From NCBI GenBank assembly GCA_002746535.1, contig NVWA01000008.1:1935-65934 (forward strand): a stretch of 64,000 nucleotides of DNA. The letters are read 5' to 3'. A model generated the notes under the pieces. That model was not told where the DNA came from. It worked only from the letters and a program-made list of their open reading frames with translations, and did not search any database. The position numbers were made by a program, and so were the translations under genes. This DNA is from Planctomycetota bacterium (GTDB lineage: Bacteria; Planctomycetota; GCA-2746535). Of this stretch, positions 1 to 8,265 are shown one piece after another. Each line of letters opens with the position of its first letter. Within the stretch, counting starts at the first letter, position 1.

Positions 1-2
1 TG

Positions 3-143
3 TTTAAATGGCTAAACCGTAGAAGTCAAAGGAGTAGCTATACGATGAAGGGCCTTGTTGATATGCTTAACTTCTTTAAAATCCCTAGACCTAGAATTAC
101 TGAAACCTTTAAACGCAAACGGGTAAAACCTCTATGGCATTAA
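3..143 (+). CDS. ltrA: Group II intron reverse transcriptase/maturase, C-terminal end (partial)
   Basis: This open frame enters from the left edge and ends at TAA 141-143. The 46 visible residues contain WLNRRSQRSSYTMKGLVDML and KIPRPRIT, the usual ending of group II intron-encoded proteins: the last part of the maturase (X) domain and the short DNA-binding segment. The protein stops there with no HNH endonuclease domain, as in endonuclease-lacking intron classes. The stop is about 28 bases before domain V, as expected for an ORF in the loop of domain IV. The protein would bind its own intron RNA, help it splice and reverse transcribe it. The reverse transcriptase core is outside the window, so activity cannot be assessed. 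The symbol is the generic family name. Confidence 0.82.
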   Translation, partial: FKWLNRRSQRSSYTMKGLVDMLNFFKIPRPRITETFKRKRVKPLWH

Positions 144-170
144 AGCTCTGTGCAATGGGAGTCGATCTGA

Positions 171-244
171 AGAGCCTTGTGCGAGAAAACCGCACGCAGG
201 GATCTGTGAGGGGGACATCTGGTAACGGATGTTCCTACCTCTAT
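171..244 (+). ncRNA. Group II intron domains V and VI
   Basis: These are two consecutive hairpins that form the catalytic and branch-point end of a group II intron. Domain V carries GAGCC (AGC triad), a GTGCG/CGCAC stem closed by a short AGAAAAC-like loop, and a GC bulge before AGGGATC. Domain VI follows after about two bases, with a long stem around TGGTAAC and a bulged A in CCTACCTC. I folded this by eye. A covariance-model search for group II domain V would confirm it. Confidence 0.8.
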
Positions 245-417
245 GAAATGTGAAATCTAAAAAAGAATGGCGAAAAGGTAAATTACTTTCGTCTAAATAT
301 TATAAAAAAGATGGCTCTATTCTTAAGACAAAAGAATATTACAGCAAAAAAGGTAAATTTATTAAAAGAGAGATCTTCGACAATGGTAAACTTCTTAGAA
401 CAGAAACTTGGGAATAA
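245..417 (+). pseudogene. 3' exon of a YwqK/MORN-like repeat gene interrupted by the intron
   Basis: Directly after the predicted intron end, a frame reads about 57 codons to TAA at 415-417. Its peptide repeats the pattern K-x-Y-Y-x-K-x-G-K-x-x-K (WRKGKLLSSKYYKKDG, EYYSKKGKFIKRE, FDNGKLLRTE). This is typical of 'toxin-antitoxin system YwqK family antitoxin' or MORN_2 repeat proteins. There is no good start codon with a ribosome site inside the fragment, which fits a downstream exon whose 5' part lies left of the intron, outside the window. If the intron splices, the gene could still be expressed; if not, it is broken. It could also be an unrelated remnant that the intron landed beside. Confidence 0.5.
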
Positions 418-560
418 ATTGTTATCTTTATCTTCAATAAGCTGATGGACGCTTAATTATTTTAGTGTGCTAAATTAAACTTTTTCATAACTAAATCCTT
501 GATAGAATGTCGCATCAGAATAAAAAGATATTTTAAAATAATAATACTTGGAAAATCTAA

Positions 561-1259
561 ATGAATCGAAAGAGCAAGAAGGTTGGTATCTTAGGTGGTA
601 AGGGTCCAGAGGCAACAGTCTCTCTTTTTGAAAAGATCATACAGCATACGCCCGTTACCTGTGAAGAAGACCATTTAAGAATTATCATAGATAATTACCC
701 GGCAACTCCTAAGCCTTCTTTGGCGATTAATGGTTTGGGCGATAACCCTGTAGATGCTATGGTGGAGGGGGCAAAGCTGTTGGAGCTTGCTGGAGTTGAT
801 TTTATTGTTATGCCCTGCAATAGTGCCCACTATTATTTAAATGAAGTGTCGGACAAAGTAGAAGTTCCTTTTATCAGTATTATTGAAGAGGCCGTAAAGT
901 ATGCAAAGAATTTGTCTTTAAAAAAAATAGGAATTTTGGCGACAAAGGGTTTGTTAGAGAGTGGGTTGTATCAAGATTCTTTAAAATCTGCTGGTTTAGT
1001 TAGTTGCGTTACATCTGAAACAAACCAACAAAATTTGATGAATGGAATCTTGACCTATAAAGATTCAGGTGATGCCACATTGTTGTCAGATCAAATGGAT
1101 ATAAATATTGAACAGCTTATATCCAAGGGTGCCGATGGTGTAATACTGGGATGCACCGAGTTACCATTGATTGCAAAAGATAAAAACTATAAAATTATCA
1201 TGTTAGATACATTAGACATCTTGGCTAAGGCTTGCGTCACCGAAGCACTTAAAGATTAA
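561..1259 (+). CDS. Aspartate/glutamate racemase family protein
   Basis: This 232-residue, PLP-independent racemase-family protein would interconvert L- and D-amino acids, most likely aspartate, in the cytosol. The start MNRKSKKVGILGGKGPEAT gives the usual glycine-rich first strand. The two catalytic cysteines of the family are present: Cys86 in MPCNSAH and Cys198 in GCTELP. The length is normal for the RacD/YgeA group. It heads a tight same-strand cluster, with a CysK/CysM-like enzyme 20 bases downstream and a beta-lactamase-fold hydrolase after that, so it may feed a small pathway rather than peptidoglycan synthesis. Part of this gene (1082-1143) recurs as a decayed copy at 16832-16893. Substrate is not resolved from sequence; hydantoin or maleate-type relatives are less likely given the motif context. 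Confidence 0.85.
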   Translation: MNRKSKKVGILGGKGPEATVSLFEKIIQHTPVTCEEDHLRIIIDNYPATPKPSLAINGLGDNPVDAMVEGAKLLELAGVDFIVMPCNSAHYYLNEVSDKVEVPFISIIEEAVKYAKNLSLKKIGILATKGLLESGLYQDSLKSAGLVSCVTSETNQQNLMNGILTYKDSGDATLLSDQMDINIEQLISKGADGVILGCTELPLIAKDKNYKIIMLDTLDILAKACVTEALKD

Positions 1260-1279
1260 CATTAATAGGAATATTACTT

Positions 1280-2200
1280 ATGAAAATTGCAAAAGATCTA
1301 TTAGATTTAATTGGAAATACGCCACTGATAGAATTATCAAAATTTAGTGAAGGGGCGGGTGCTCAAGTTTTAGGCAAATGCGAATTTTTTAATCCTTACA
1401 GTATAAAAGATCGTGCCGTATCTAGTATTATTCTTCAAGCTGAATCAAGAGGCGATATTAAACCAGGTGGTACACTTATTGAAGCTACAAGCGGAAATAC
1501 GGGAATGGCTTTAGCATCAATTGGAAGACGTAAAGGCTATAAAGTTCTAATCTGTATGTCTGAAATTCAAAGTGTTGAAAGACGAAACATTTTAAAAGCA
1601 CTTGGTGCTGAATTATTTTTAACTCCAGCGGAGCTTGGAACCAAAGCAGCCAAAGAAAAAGCGATGGCATTAAGTGAAGAGATTCCAAATTCTTATTATG
1701 TAGGTCAACATAATAATTTGGATAATCGTTTAGCCCATGCTAGAACCTCCAATGAACTCTGGGAAGATACAGATGGTAAGATCGACATCTTTATTGCAGG
1801 TATGGGGACTTGTGGTACTTTATGTGGGGTTTCTGAAAATATTAAAAAACGTAAGCCATCAATAAGAATCATTGGCGTTGAGCCAGCCGAAGCACCGATT
1901 TTATCTAAAGGCGAGTGGCAACCTCACCGTATGATGGGGACAGCACCAGGTTTTATACCAAAAATTTTAGATCGAGAATTAATTGATGAGATGTATGGTG
2001 TGCCTACAGAAAAAGCATTTGAAACTTGTAGGGTTATCGCACAGAAAGAAGGTCTTTTAGTTGGCATCTCATCGGGGGCCTGTGCCTATTTAGCATTGGA
2101 GTTAGCGATGAAAGAAGAAAATAAAGGTAAATGTATTGTATGTGTATTTGCTGATTCTGGAGAACGTTACTTAAGTGTTAAGGGCCTGTTTTCAGAATAA
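1280..2200 (+). CDS. Cysteine synthase-like PLP-dependent beta-replacing enzyme
   Basis: This 306-residue fold-type II PLP enzyme belongs to the CysK/CysM/cystathionine beta-synthase family. It opens with LLDLIGNTPLIEL. It has the PLP lysine in NPYSIKDRA (Lys43) and the substrate loop TSGNTGMA (70-77). The phosphate-binding loop reads GMGTCGTLCG instead of the GTGGT form of classical CysK, which is closer to CysM, O-phosphoserine-using or SbnA-like relatives. The classical role is making cysteine from an activated serine and sulfide. Family members also replace the beta-group with ammonia or an amino acid to make diaminopropionate or related compounds. Sitting between a racemase and a serine hydrolase, with spacings of 20 and 29 bases, suggests a dedicated biosynthetic role, but this is inference. 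Confidence 0.85.
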   Translation: MKIAKDLLDLIGNTPLIELSKFSEGAGAQVLGKCEFFNPYSIKDRAVSSIILQAESRGDIKPGGTLIEATSGNTGMALASIGRRKGYKVLICMSEIQSVERRNILKALGAELFLTPAELGTKAAKEKAMALSEEIPNSYYVGQHNNLDNRLAHARTSNELWEDTDGKIDIFIAGMGTCGTLCGVSENIKKRKPSIRIIGVEPAEAPILSKGEWQPHRMMGTAPGFIPKILDRELIDEMYGVPTEKAFETCRVIAQKEGLLVGISSGACAYLALELAMKEENKGKCIVCVFADSGERYLSVKGLFSE

Positions 2201-2229
2201 TTAGTTGTGGATTAACATAAGGGTTTTGA

Positions 2230-3243
2230 ATGTCAAAAGAACATATTGCTGAAGCATTAGATAAATTTATTAAAGACGATGGTTTTAATGGATCGATCCA
2301 TATTGTACAAAATGGTGAAGCCGTATTATCTAAAGGCTATGGCTATTCCGTTATTGAACATAAAATTCTAAATACGGCTAACACAAAATTTGGAATAGGT
2401 TCTATTAGTAAATCTTTTACGGCTTTATTAATTTTAATTTGTGAAGAAAAAAATCTTTTATCTACTGACGATCTTATCATAAAATATTTTAAAGAGGCAC
2501 CAACAGAATGGAATTCTATTACGATACAGCAGGCCATTACGCATACGGCTGGATTTATTCATACATGGGAATGTAAAGAGTTTTTTGAAAAGTCTATGAC
2601 GCATGTATCCTATCGTGATGCCATTGATTTTTTAAAACCTCATCCGTTATTAAATAAACCAGGAGCTGAATTTCATTATAGTGGATTGGGCTATTTTATA
2701 TTAACTTATATCATTGAAGAGCTTTTAGAAATTTCTTATGAAGAAGCGATACAAAAGTATATATTAACTCCTTTAGAAATGAGAGATTCAGGTTGTGGTG
2801 ATTATAGAAAAGTATTAAATAACCATGCTTCTGGATATGCCATTGTGAGAAATGCAGTTATGCATGATGACCATGTTTTTTTACCCATTCTTATGGGTGG
2901 CGGTAATTTGTATTCTACGGTGGAAGATCTAGCTAAATATGATGTTGGCTTAAACAATAAGACATTAATTTCAGATGTTAGTTATAAGAAAATATATAAC
3001 GCGGTAAAAAATAATTATGCCTATGGTTGGTATGTAGAATTAAAAAATGATAGGGAGATGATTTATCATGGTGGTAATTTGCCAGGATTCAATAATTTTA
3101 TTCTTAGAATTCCATCAGAAAAGACCTCTATCATCGCTTTAAGTAACTTGAATCGAGGTATTAGAAAAAAAGAAGTATTTAGAGTTTCTAGAAATGTATC
3201 ATTTGATCTACTAGAAATTATGGACAACCTTCAGCGAAAATAA
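2230..3243 (+). CDS. Class C beta-lactamase-fold serine hydrolase
   Basis: This is a 337-residue penicillin-binding-protein/beta-lactamase-fold (PF00144) hydrolase. The nucleophile motif SxxK is Ser58-Ile-Ser-Lys61. The second motif is Tyr150-Ser-Gly in place of YSN, and the third is His280-Gly-Gly in HGGNLPG. These match the D-aminopeptidase/esterase/EstB branch more than true AmpC enzymes. No signal peptide or membrane segment is visible, so it should be cytosolic. It is the last gene of a cluster with the upstream racemase and CysK/CysM-like enzyme. A D-amino-acid peptidase, an amidase or an ester hydrolase acting on a product of those enzymes are all possible. The gene ends 3 bases before the convergent PL8 lyase gene, with no obvious terminator between. 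Confidence 0.83.
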   Translation: MSKEHIAEALDKFIKDDGFNGSIHIVQNGEAVLSKGYGYSVIEHKILNTANTKFGIGSISKSFTALLILICEEKNLLSTDDLIIKYFKEAPTEWNSITIQQAITHTAGFIHTWECKEFFEKSMTHVSYRDAIDFLKPHPLLNKPGAEFHYSGLGYFILTYIIEELLEISYEEAIQKYILTPLEMRDSGCGDYRKVLNNHASGYAIVRNAVMHDDHVFLPILMGGGNLYSTVEDLAKYDVGLNNKTLISDVSYKKIYNAVKNNYAYGWYVELKNDREMIYHGGNLPGFNNFILRIPSEKTSIIALSNLNRGIRKKEVFRVSRNVSFDLLEIMDNLQRK

Positions 3244-3246
3244 TTC

Positions 3247-5403
3247 TTATTTTTTATTTAGCCAACAAACTACGGACTTTCCTGCGTAAGGCCCATTAGG
3301 TAGATTGATTGTCACGAGAGTTTCTTTAGTGGCGTCATTATATTTTGCGCCCTTTCCTGTAAAGGCCCCACTAATTCGAATGTTTATTCCTTTTAGTTTT
3401 TGCTTAGGATCAGAAAGCGATAATTTGATTTTATTTTCAACTCGCTGAATCATCAACAAGCACATTTGATCAACCGTTACAGAAAGATTGGAATCGATTT
3501 TTAAAACACCCGGTTTGAAGAAGGCGATTTGAGTTAACTTTAATGATTTACTCATTACGGCTTGTATGCCTTTTGTATTCTTAAGTATTTTAATATTCCC
3601 TTTACTTATATATGCTTTAACGCCATTAACTTTTATGTTAGGAACTACAGTATAGGAGTATTTTTTATCTGTCGGCTTAGCCCCATGTTCAATATATAGT
3701 TTAAAAATATCATTCGTAATTTCTTTTTTCGATTGGCTATCACTAACACTTCGCCAACTACCTTTTTGAGCATTATTTTTTAATGATATATTACCGGGTA
3801 AATTTATGATATATGCCACATTGTTATGATGAATTGCATTTACATCTTTAAGTTTGTGGTTGCTTTTTGCCAACACTCGTTTGCTTCTACTGTTGAATAC
3901 AGTTGTCTTTCCTTTTAAAAAGCATTGGTTGATTGTGGTTACAATATTATTTTCACTCGAGCAAGTAATTCCTGAGCCTAAACATACATATTCATTATCA
4001 AAAAAGAACCAAGATTTATGGGCGGATAATTTTAGGTATTGTAAATTAAAAAATGACATCCCAAAAGTACCATCCGAGACACCACCAACAAAGTTCCGTT
4101 GTCCATAAATATTTGTTTTGCTTTTATAATTATTATCCTGCTCAATTGTGGTTCCCGGTATTTTTTTCCAATCCCAAAGAGGGTAAATATCTAAATACTC
4201 ATCACCGGTCACCATTAAAAAATTGCACCCGTCGGCAATATGCTGAATTTTTTTACCTTCTCCATTATAGGCACCATCAGTTCTTAAGGTTCTTTTTGAA
4301 TGCATACGTGTAGAAGTATAGTAGGTGCCACGGTGATGCACCATAAAGTCTGATCGCCAAAAAAACCTATTTCCTATTAGTGGTGAAGAACTTTTATCCT
4401 CAATTCTTAATACCAATTTCTTTAATTCATCAGACCTTTCTGCCTTGATTGTAATTAAATTCTCAGCCGCTCGAGACAAGTATTTTGCTGTTTTATTTGG
4501 TCTTGTGATTGATCTTCCTTTAGCCCCATAATCTAGGGTATTTCCATAAATCATCCATTGTGAACCATCAAGAATATATTTAGTTAAAATTTGCTCTTTC
4601 TTTTTGGATAAGGCAAACTGTGTACTGTGAGTTAATTTTATTAAATGAGTACAATCAACGGCAAAATTTGCCCCATAACCATGATTAAAAAGCAAAGGAC
4701 CATGTTGGTGAAAACTATAATCATGCTGTATACCTTCTTTTGTGGAAATTTTTATCTCATTTGAAATTTTAGATATGGCATGTTGAGTTGCCTTTACATT
4801 TTTTTCCATGATGCCTCGATAAATATTATTTCTTGCAATCCAAACGAGATTTTGCCCTGTAAGTATGCTAGGATTTCCTTTTAAATCACTTCTCTTAATT
4901 ATGGAAATCATTTTCTTTTTTTGAATATCTGGTAAATCATTGCCAAAAGCCATTCCTATAAGTGACATTCGTTTTGGTACATCAATGACATTCCACCACC
5001 AGTTTTTATTTTGAAAGTCATTTCGAAGCCAATAGTCTAAGCTTTTTAATATCTTAGCTTTAACGCTTTTTTTCCCTTTAAAGGAAGACTTGGATCCTTT
5101 ATATGCTAGTACTAAATTTAAGACTCTACTCAAATGGGAAGTTGTTTTCCAAATATTTCGTGATGCGTTTTTATAATCAACGTCCTTCCAGCTACCATCA
5201 GCCTTAAGACTGGCTAAGGATTGTTTTACTTTTTTTGAATCAAGTTTTCTTTTAAAAAAAGGAGCGAGAGTTCTATTTTTTAGTTTCTCAAAATCATCAA
5301 TATCATTACACTTTATTGAAGGTTGGCTAACTAGACAAGAGACTAACAGAACAATTAAGTAAATTATTATAAAATTCGGCATCGTCTTATTCAAAATATT
5401 CAT
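3247..5403 (-). CDS. Polysaccharide lyase family 8 (chondroitin/hyaluronate-type lyase)
   Basis: This secreted lyase would cleave uronic-acid-containing polysaccharides (chondroitin, hyaluronan or xanthan type) by beta-elimination. The start at 5403 is chosen because AAAGGGAATAATTCA precedes that ATG; an in-frame codon 36 bases upstream lacks a ribosome site. Residues 1 to about 30 form a signal sequence with a hydrophobic core, IIIYLIVLLVSCLV. The alpha/alpha-toroid part has the aromatic patch NWWWN (about 134-138) and the family's catalytic set: Asn185 in LTGQNLVW, His234 in FHQHGPLL, Tyr243 in NHGYGANF and Arg297 in DYGAKGRSITR. The C-terminal half is the beta-sandwich region. At 718 residues it has normal length. 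It is divergent from a small secreted ORF and a PL12 lyase, forming a glycosaminoglycan locus. The exact substrate is not resolvable. Confidence 0.9.
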   Translation of the reverse strand: MNILNKTMPNFIIIYLIVLLVSCLVSQPSIKCNDIDDFEKLKNRTLAPFFKRKLDSKKVKQSLASLKADGSWKDVDYKNASRNIWKTTSHLSRVLNLVLAYKGSKSSFKGKKSVKAKILKSLDYWLRNDFQNKNWWWNVIDVPKRMSLIGMAFGNDLPDIQKKKMISIIKRSDLKGNPSILTGQNLVWIARNNIYRGIMEKNVKATQHAISKISNEIKISTKEGIQHDYSFHQHGPLLFNHGYGANFAVDCTHLIKLTHSTQFALSKKKEQILTKYILDGSQWMIYGNTLDYGAKGRSITRPNKTAKYLSRAAENLITIKAERSDELKKLVLRIEDKSSSPLIGNRFFWRSDFMVHHRGTYYTSTRMHSKRTLRTDGAYNGEGKKIQHIADGCNFLMVTGDEYLDIYPLWDWKKIPGTTIEQDNNYKSKTNIYGQRNFVGGVSDGTFGMSFFNLQYLKLSAHKSWFFFDNEYVCLGSGITCSSENNIVTTINQCFLKGKTTVFNSRSKRVLAKSNHKLKDVNAIHHNNVAYIINLPGNISLKNNAQKGSWRSVSDSQSKKEITNDIFKLYIEHGAKPTDKKYSYTVVPNIKVNGVKAYISKGNIKILKNTKGIQAVMSKSLKLTQIAFFKPGVLKIDSNLSVTVDQMCLLMIQRVENKIKLSLSDPKQKLKGINIRISGAFTGKGAKYNDATKETLVTINLPNGPYAGKSVVCWLNKK

Positions 5404-5581
5404 TGAATTATTCCCTTTGCTTTGATAAGGATTTGGCAATTATATGAAATTGTAATTTGTATTAAAAATAAATAACCTAGGTAGGCATAGTAAAGCTGTA
5501 TCTTTACGATAGAATCATATCAAGCTCATTATTGCATGCAAATGATATTCTGTCATAATTGCTAAAAGGAATCCCATTAAT

Positions 5582-5851
5582 ATGAAAAAGCTCACAACTC
5601 TAGTATTGTTTTCTGTCATTAATTATTGGAGCTTCGTACAAGCAGAAAATTTAGAACTCAACATAAGTCAAATCAATAAAAATGGACTCTACTCAGCTGG
5701 CGATAAAGTAATTTGGACGATAAATAGAGGTCGATTTGACCCTACAATTAGCGAAGAACATAAAGGATCATCAAGAAAGTTTTATGCGCATCAGTCAAAA
5801 TGGAAAAAGACAATATTAGCTGATAAAGCAGTTATGCCATCAAAAAAATAA
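5582..5851 (+). CDS. Small secreted protein, possibly an N-terminal remnant
   Basis: An 89-residue ORF begins with a clear signal peptide (MKKLTTLVLFSVINYWSFVQA). A segment reading LELNISQINKNGLYSAGDKV follows, then a lysine-rich tail. AAAAGGAATCCCATTAAT provides a ribosome site before the ATG. The GLYSAGDKVIWTI stretch resembles the N-terminal beta-sandwich of larger secreted carbohydrate esterases or lyases, as I remember such proteins. The ORF may therefore be the surviving 5' end of a longer gene, although I find no continuation in other frames. It lies between the divergent PL8 gene and the PL12 gene, and a hairpin (5863-5885) follows its stop. Whether it is a functional small exported protein or a remnant is open. 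Confidence 0.5.
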   Translation: MKKLTTLVLFSVINYWSFVQAENLELNISQINKNGLYSAGDKVIWTINRGRFDPTISEEHKGSSRKFYAHQSKWKKTILADKAVMPSKK

Positions 5852-5862
5852 ACTTTAATTCT

Positions 5863-5885
5863 AGGGTCTCTACCATAGAGACTCT
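5863..5885 (+). terminator. Hairpin between small secreted ORF and PL12 gene
   Basis: GTCTCTA-CCA-TAGAGAC forms a perfect 7-bp stem with a 3-base loop, extended by near-complementary AGG/TCT flanks. It lies 12 bases after the stop of the small secreted ORF and about 40 bases before the PL12 start. There is no T-run on either side, so it is a weak terminator candidate. It could instead act as an mRNA-stabilising or attenuating hairpin ahead of the lyase gene. Confidence 0.35.
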
Positions 5886-5922
5886 TGCTGCTATAAATAA
5901 TCAAAAATTTTGGAGAAATGTA

Positions 5923-7896
5923 ATGATTAAATTAAATATTATATTCGTTGTATTTATCATGCTCAGCATGGTCGCAACTCCACAGTCAAAGAATCGGAAA
6001 GTAAGTCAAATGGAGTATCAATTATTATTATCAAGAATTAAGGTGAATTTACCTGGGCTAGAAAAGGTAAAATTAGCAAGTAAAGATAATCCCAAAAAAG
6101 CCGTTCAGGAATTATTAAATTATTATAAATCTCGTAAGAATGTAAAACACCTTATTGATAGAGAAAAAAGATTAGAAGCAAAAGGTGTCCCCATAAAAAA
6201 GCGCTCTTTGACAATGGCAGATAATGCTCTGAAGCATATTTTTATTGGTCAACCTGCATACGCACCCTATTTCTGTGGTAAAGATATCAATTGGAGAAAA
6301 GGCCCACCAAAAGTGAAGGATAGAGAATGGGTTTGGCAATTGAATCGCTTATCATTTTGGGGGCATATGGGGAAAGCCTATTGGCAAACAGGCAATGAGA
6401 AATATGTAAAAGAGTGGGTTTACCAGTTAATGGATTGGACAAAAAAAAATCCCTGCATACCAAAAGATAAAGTAGTCTGGAGAACCATTGAAGCAGGCAT
6501 TAGAGGGAATAGCTTTGTGTCTTTTTTTCAATACTTCATTGACTCCCCGACCTTTACTTCTGATGTGTTAGTTGTTTTTTTGAATAGCTGTTTTGATCAC
6601 TCATCTTATCTAATGAAGCATTTTGCTCATAAAGGAAATTGGCTCTTGATGGAAGCTGAGGGAATAGCAAGTATCAGTTTAATTTTTCCAGAATTTAAAG
6701 ATTCAAACAAATGGTTTAAAGAAGCCGCCAATCGTTTTAATAAACAGATAAAAAAACAAGTCTTTTCTGATGGTTTTCATAATGAGCTATCATTTTCTTA
6801 TCACAAAGGATGTATCAATTGGTTTTCTCGCACGCTACACCTAGCAAGACTAAATGGTAAAGGTAATGTGTTTTCTAAATCATATCAAGATACGGTTGAA
6901 AATATGGCTGCGGTCTTTATGAAATTGGGGTTTCCAGATGGAACTATTGGCGCCTTTGGGGATTCATGGATGGGAAGTTCTGGTTCAACATTTCGGTTAC
7001 TAAGTAAATGGGCAATTGAATTTAATCGAAAAGATTTTTTATATCTAGCGACTCAAGGTAAAGAAGGGGTTATTCCGAAAAGTCGCTTTTATGCATTAAA
7101 AAAGAGTGGGTTTTATTCTATGCGCAGCGATTGGACCGACCAAAGTATTTTTCTACTATTAAAGTGTGGGCCAAATGGAGGGTGGCATTGTCAACCAGAT
7201 AATGGTACATTTGAAATTTCAGCTGGCGGACGTCGATTCATGCCTGACTCCGGCTGCTTCATTTATAGTGGTGATCCAAAAAGCAGGGCATGGTTTAGAA
7301 AATCGGCGCACCATCAAACATTAACTCTAAATGGTAAGAATATTGCCTATCGCCCTAAAAATTTATTATGGGATCCTCACGATGACTTAGTAACGTTAGT
7401 CGTAGAAAATGGTAGCTATAAAAATTTAATACATCGTCGCACCATCTTCTTCATTAATAATAACATTTTCATTTTAGTTGATGAGGCTACTGGCCCTGCT
7501 GTCGGTAATGTTGATTTACACTTTCAGCTGCTCCCTAGCGAAATTGATTTTAATGAAAAAGAACTGAAGGTAAGCACTAAACTTAAAGAAGGCTGGAACA
7601 TATCAGTAAAATCAGTAAACCAAAATGGCATGATTCTCGAAAAGGAAAAAGGTCAAGTTTCTTTTAAATACACTAAAAAAGAGCCAAGACCAGCCTTTAG
7701 ATATAGAATCAAAAAAACGACACCAAAAGGTGTAAGATTTGTAACGGTGTTAGTTCCTTTTCAAAACAAAGAACCTAAAGTTAAACTTACTTTTGATCAT
7801 GAGCAAAAAATTAGAGGTAAAGCATTTAAATTAAAAGTCACCATAGATGGTGTAGAAAAAGAAGTTGGATACCAATTAAAAGATCTCAAGAAATAG
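5923..7896 (+). CDS. Heparinase II/III family protein, PL12-like (heparin/heparan sulfate lyase)
   Basis: This 657-residue secreted lyase would depolymerise heparan-sulfate-like glycosaminoglycans. The N-terminus is a signal peptide (MIKLNIIFVVFIMLSMVATPQS). The alpha-helical domain (about 30-380) is followed by the heparinase II/III C-terminal beta-domain from about residue 395 (GFYSMRSDW). Three residues line up with the known catalytic set of heparinase III: Asn239 in HKGNWLLMEAEG, Tyr293 in LSFSYHKG and His422 in GGWHCQPDNGTFE. The ribosome site TTTGGAGAAATGTA precedes the start. With the divergent PL8 lyase it makes a compact two-enzyme glycosaminoglycan unit, without sulfatases, an unsaturated glucuronyl hydrolase or SusCD nearby. 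The active site appears intact; substrate sulfation preference is unknown. Confidence 0.88.
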   Translation: MIKLNIIFVVFIMLSMVATPQSKNRKVSQMEYQLLLSRIKVNLPGLEKVKLASKDNPKKAVQELLNYYKSRKNVKHLIDREKRLEAKGVPIKKRSLTMADNALKHIFIGQPAYAPYFCGKDINWRKGPPKVKDREWVWQLNRLSFWGHMGKAYWQTGNEKYVKEWVYQLMDWTKKNPCIPKDKVVWRTIEAGIRGNSFVSFFQYFIDSPTFTSDVLVVFLNSCFDHSSYLMKHFAHKGNWLLMEAEGIASISLIFPEFKDSNKWFKEAANRFNKQIKKQVFSDGFHNELSFSYHKGCINWFSRTLHLARLNGKGNVFSKSYQDTVENMAAVFMKLGFPDGTIGAFGDSWMGSSGSTFRLLSKWAIEFNRKDFLYLATQGKEGVIPKSRFYALKKSGFYSMRSDWTDQSIFLLLKCGPNGGWHCQPDNGTFEISAGGRRFMPDSGCFIYSGDPKSRAWFRKSAHHQTLTLNGKNIAYRPKNLLWDPHDDLVTLVVENGSYKNLIHRRTIFFINNNIFILVDEATGPAVGNVDLHFQLLPSEIDFNEKELKVSTKLKEGWNISVKSVNQNGMILEKEKGQVSFKYTKKEPRPAFRYRIKKTTPKGVRFVTVLVPFQNKEPKVKLTFDHEQKIRGKAFKLKVTIDGVEKEVGYQLKDLKK

Positions 7897-8265
7897 GAAG
7901 ATTAATTTAAAAAATGACCTTCAGGGCATTGAATGTATTATATGATTAATACTTAAAGACATTTATAGCACCCAATTATAAGGACATACTATAAGAACAA
8001 GGGACATGCCTTAAATAAGGCAGTAAATCTATTGTCTTCTAGATGTAAATAACATTTTTTTACGGCTTTAAAGCAAGCGTCTCGTTGAAGTTTAAAAGTC
8101 TGAAAAACCAATGTTCTAAGGCGTCTTTTATGGTGTTTAACGTGTAAAGTATTGTAGAAGGTTAGATTAGATTTGTCCGATACTTTGAGCATGATATACT
8201 TCTAATCTTTAAGGAAAATGATAGTCAAGAATCAATCAAAAATACAATAACGGTTCAGGTAATCG
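7897..8265. other. Intergenic region between PL12 and truA
   Basis: This is 369 bases without a convincing gene. It contains a perfect short palindrome, TGCCTTA-AA-TAAGGCA (8007-8022), with no T-run after it. A 67-codon minus-strand frame (7989-8192) lacks a ribosome site and any recognisable domain. I see no tRNA-like cloverleaf. AT-rich sequence just before truA probably holds its promoter, but no consensus pair stands out. Confidence 0.4.

Larger units (their letters stand above)
1..244 (+). mobile_element. Group II intron, 3' portion (5' end outside window)
   Basis: The left edge holds the 3' end of a bacterial group II intron. It has the last 46 codons of an intron-encoded reverse transcriptase/maturase (stop at 141-143), a short spacer, then a domain V-like hairpin (about 171-205) and a domain VI-like hairpin (about 206-244). 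Domain V shows the AGC triad in GAGCC at its 5' side, a GTGCG/CGCAC helix and a two-base bulge before the lower stem. Domain VI pairs GAGG-GGGACATC with GGATGTTCC-TA-CCTC, leaving an unpaired A near the 3' strand as candidate branch point. The intron probably ends at CTCTAT, position 244. The 5' domains and most of the protein lie outside the window, so completeness and mobility cannot be judged. Confidence 0.85.

Noticed and set aside
3854..4313. Two overlapping plus-strand frames inside the PL8 gene
   Set aside because: Antisense shadows of the lyase; catalytic motifs on the other strand make the real gene certain.
7989..8192. 67-codon minus-strand frame between PL12 and truA
   Set aside because: No recognisable domain, no ribosome site and biased composition; treated as non-coding.
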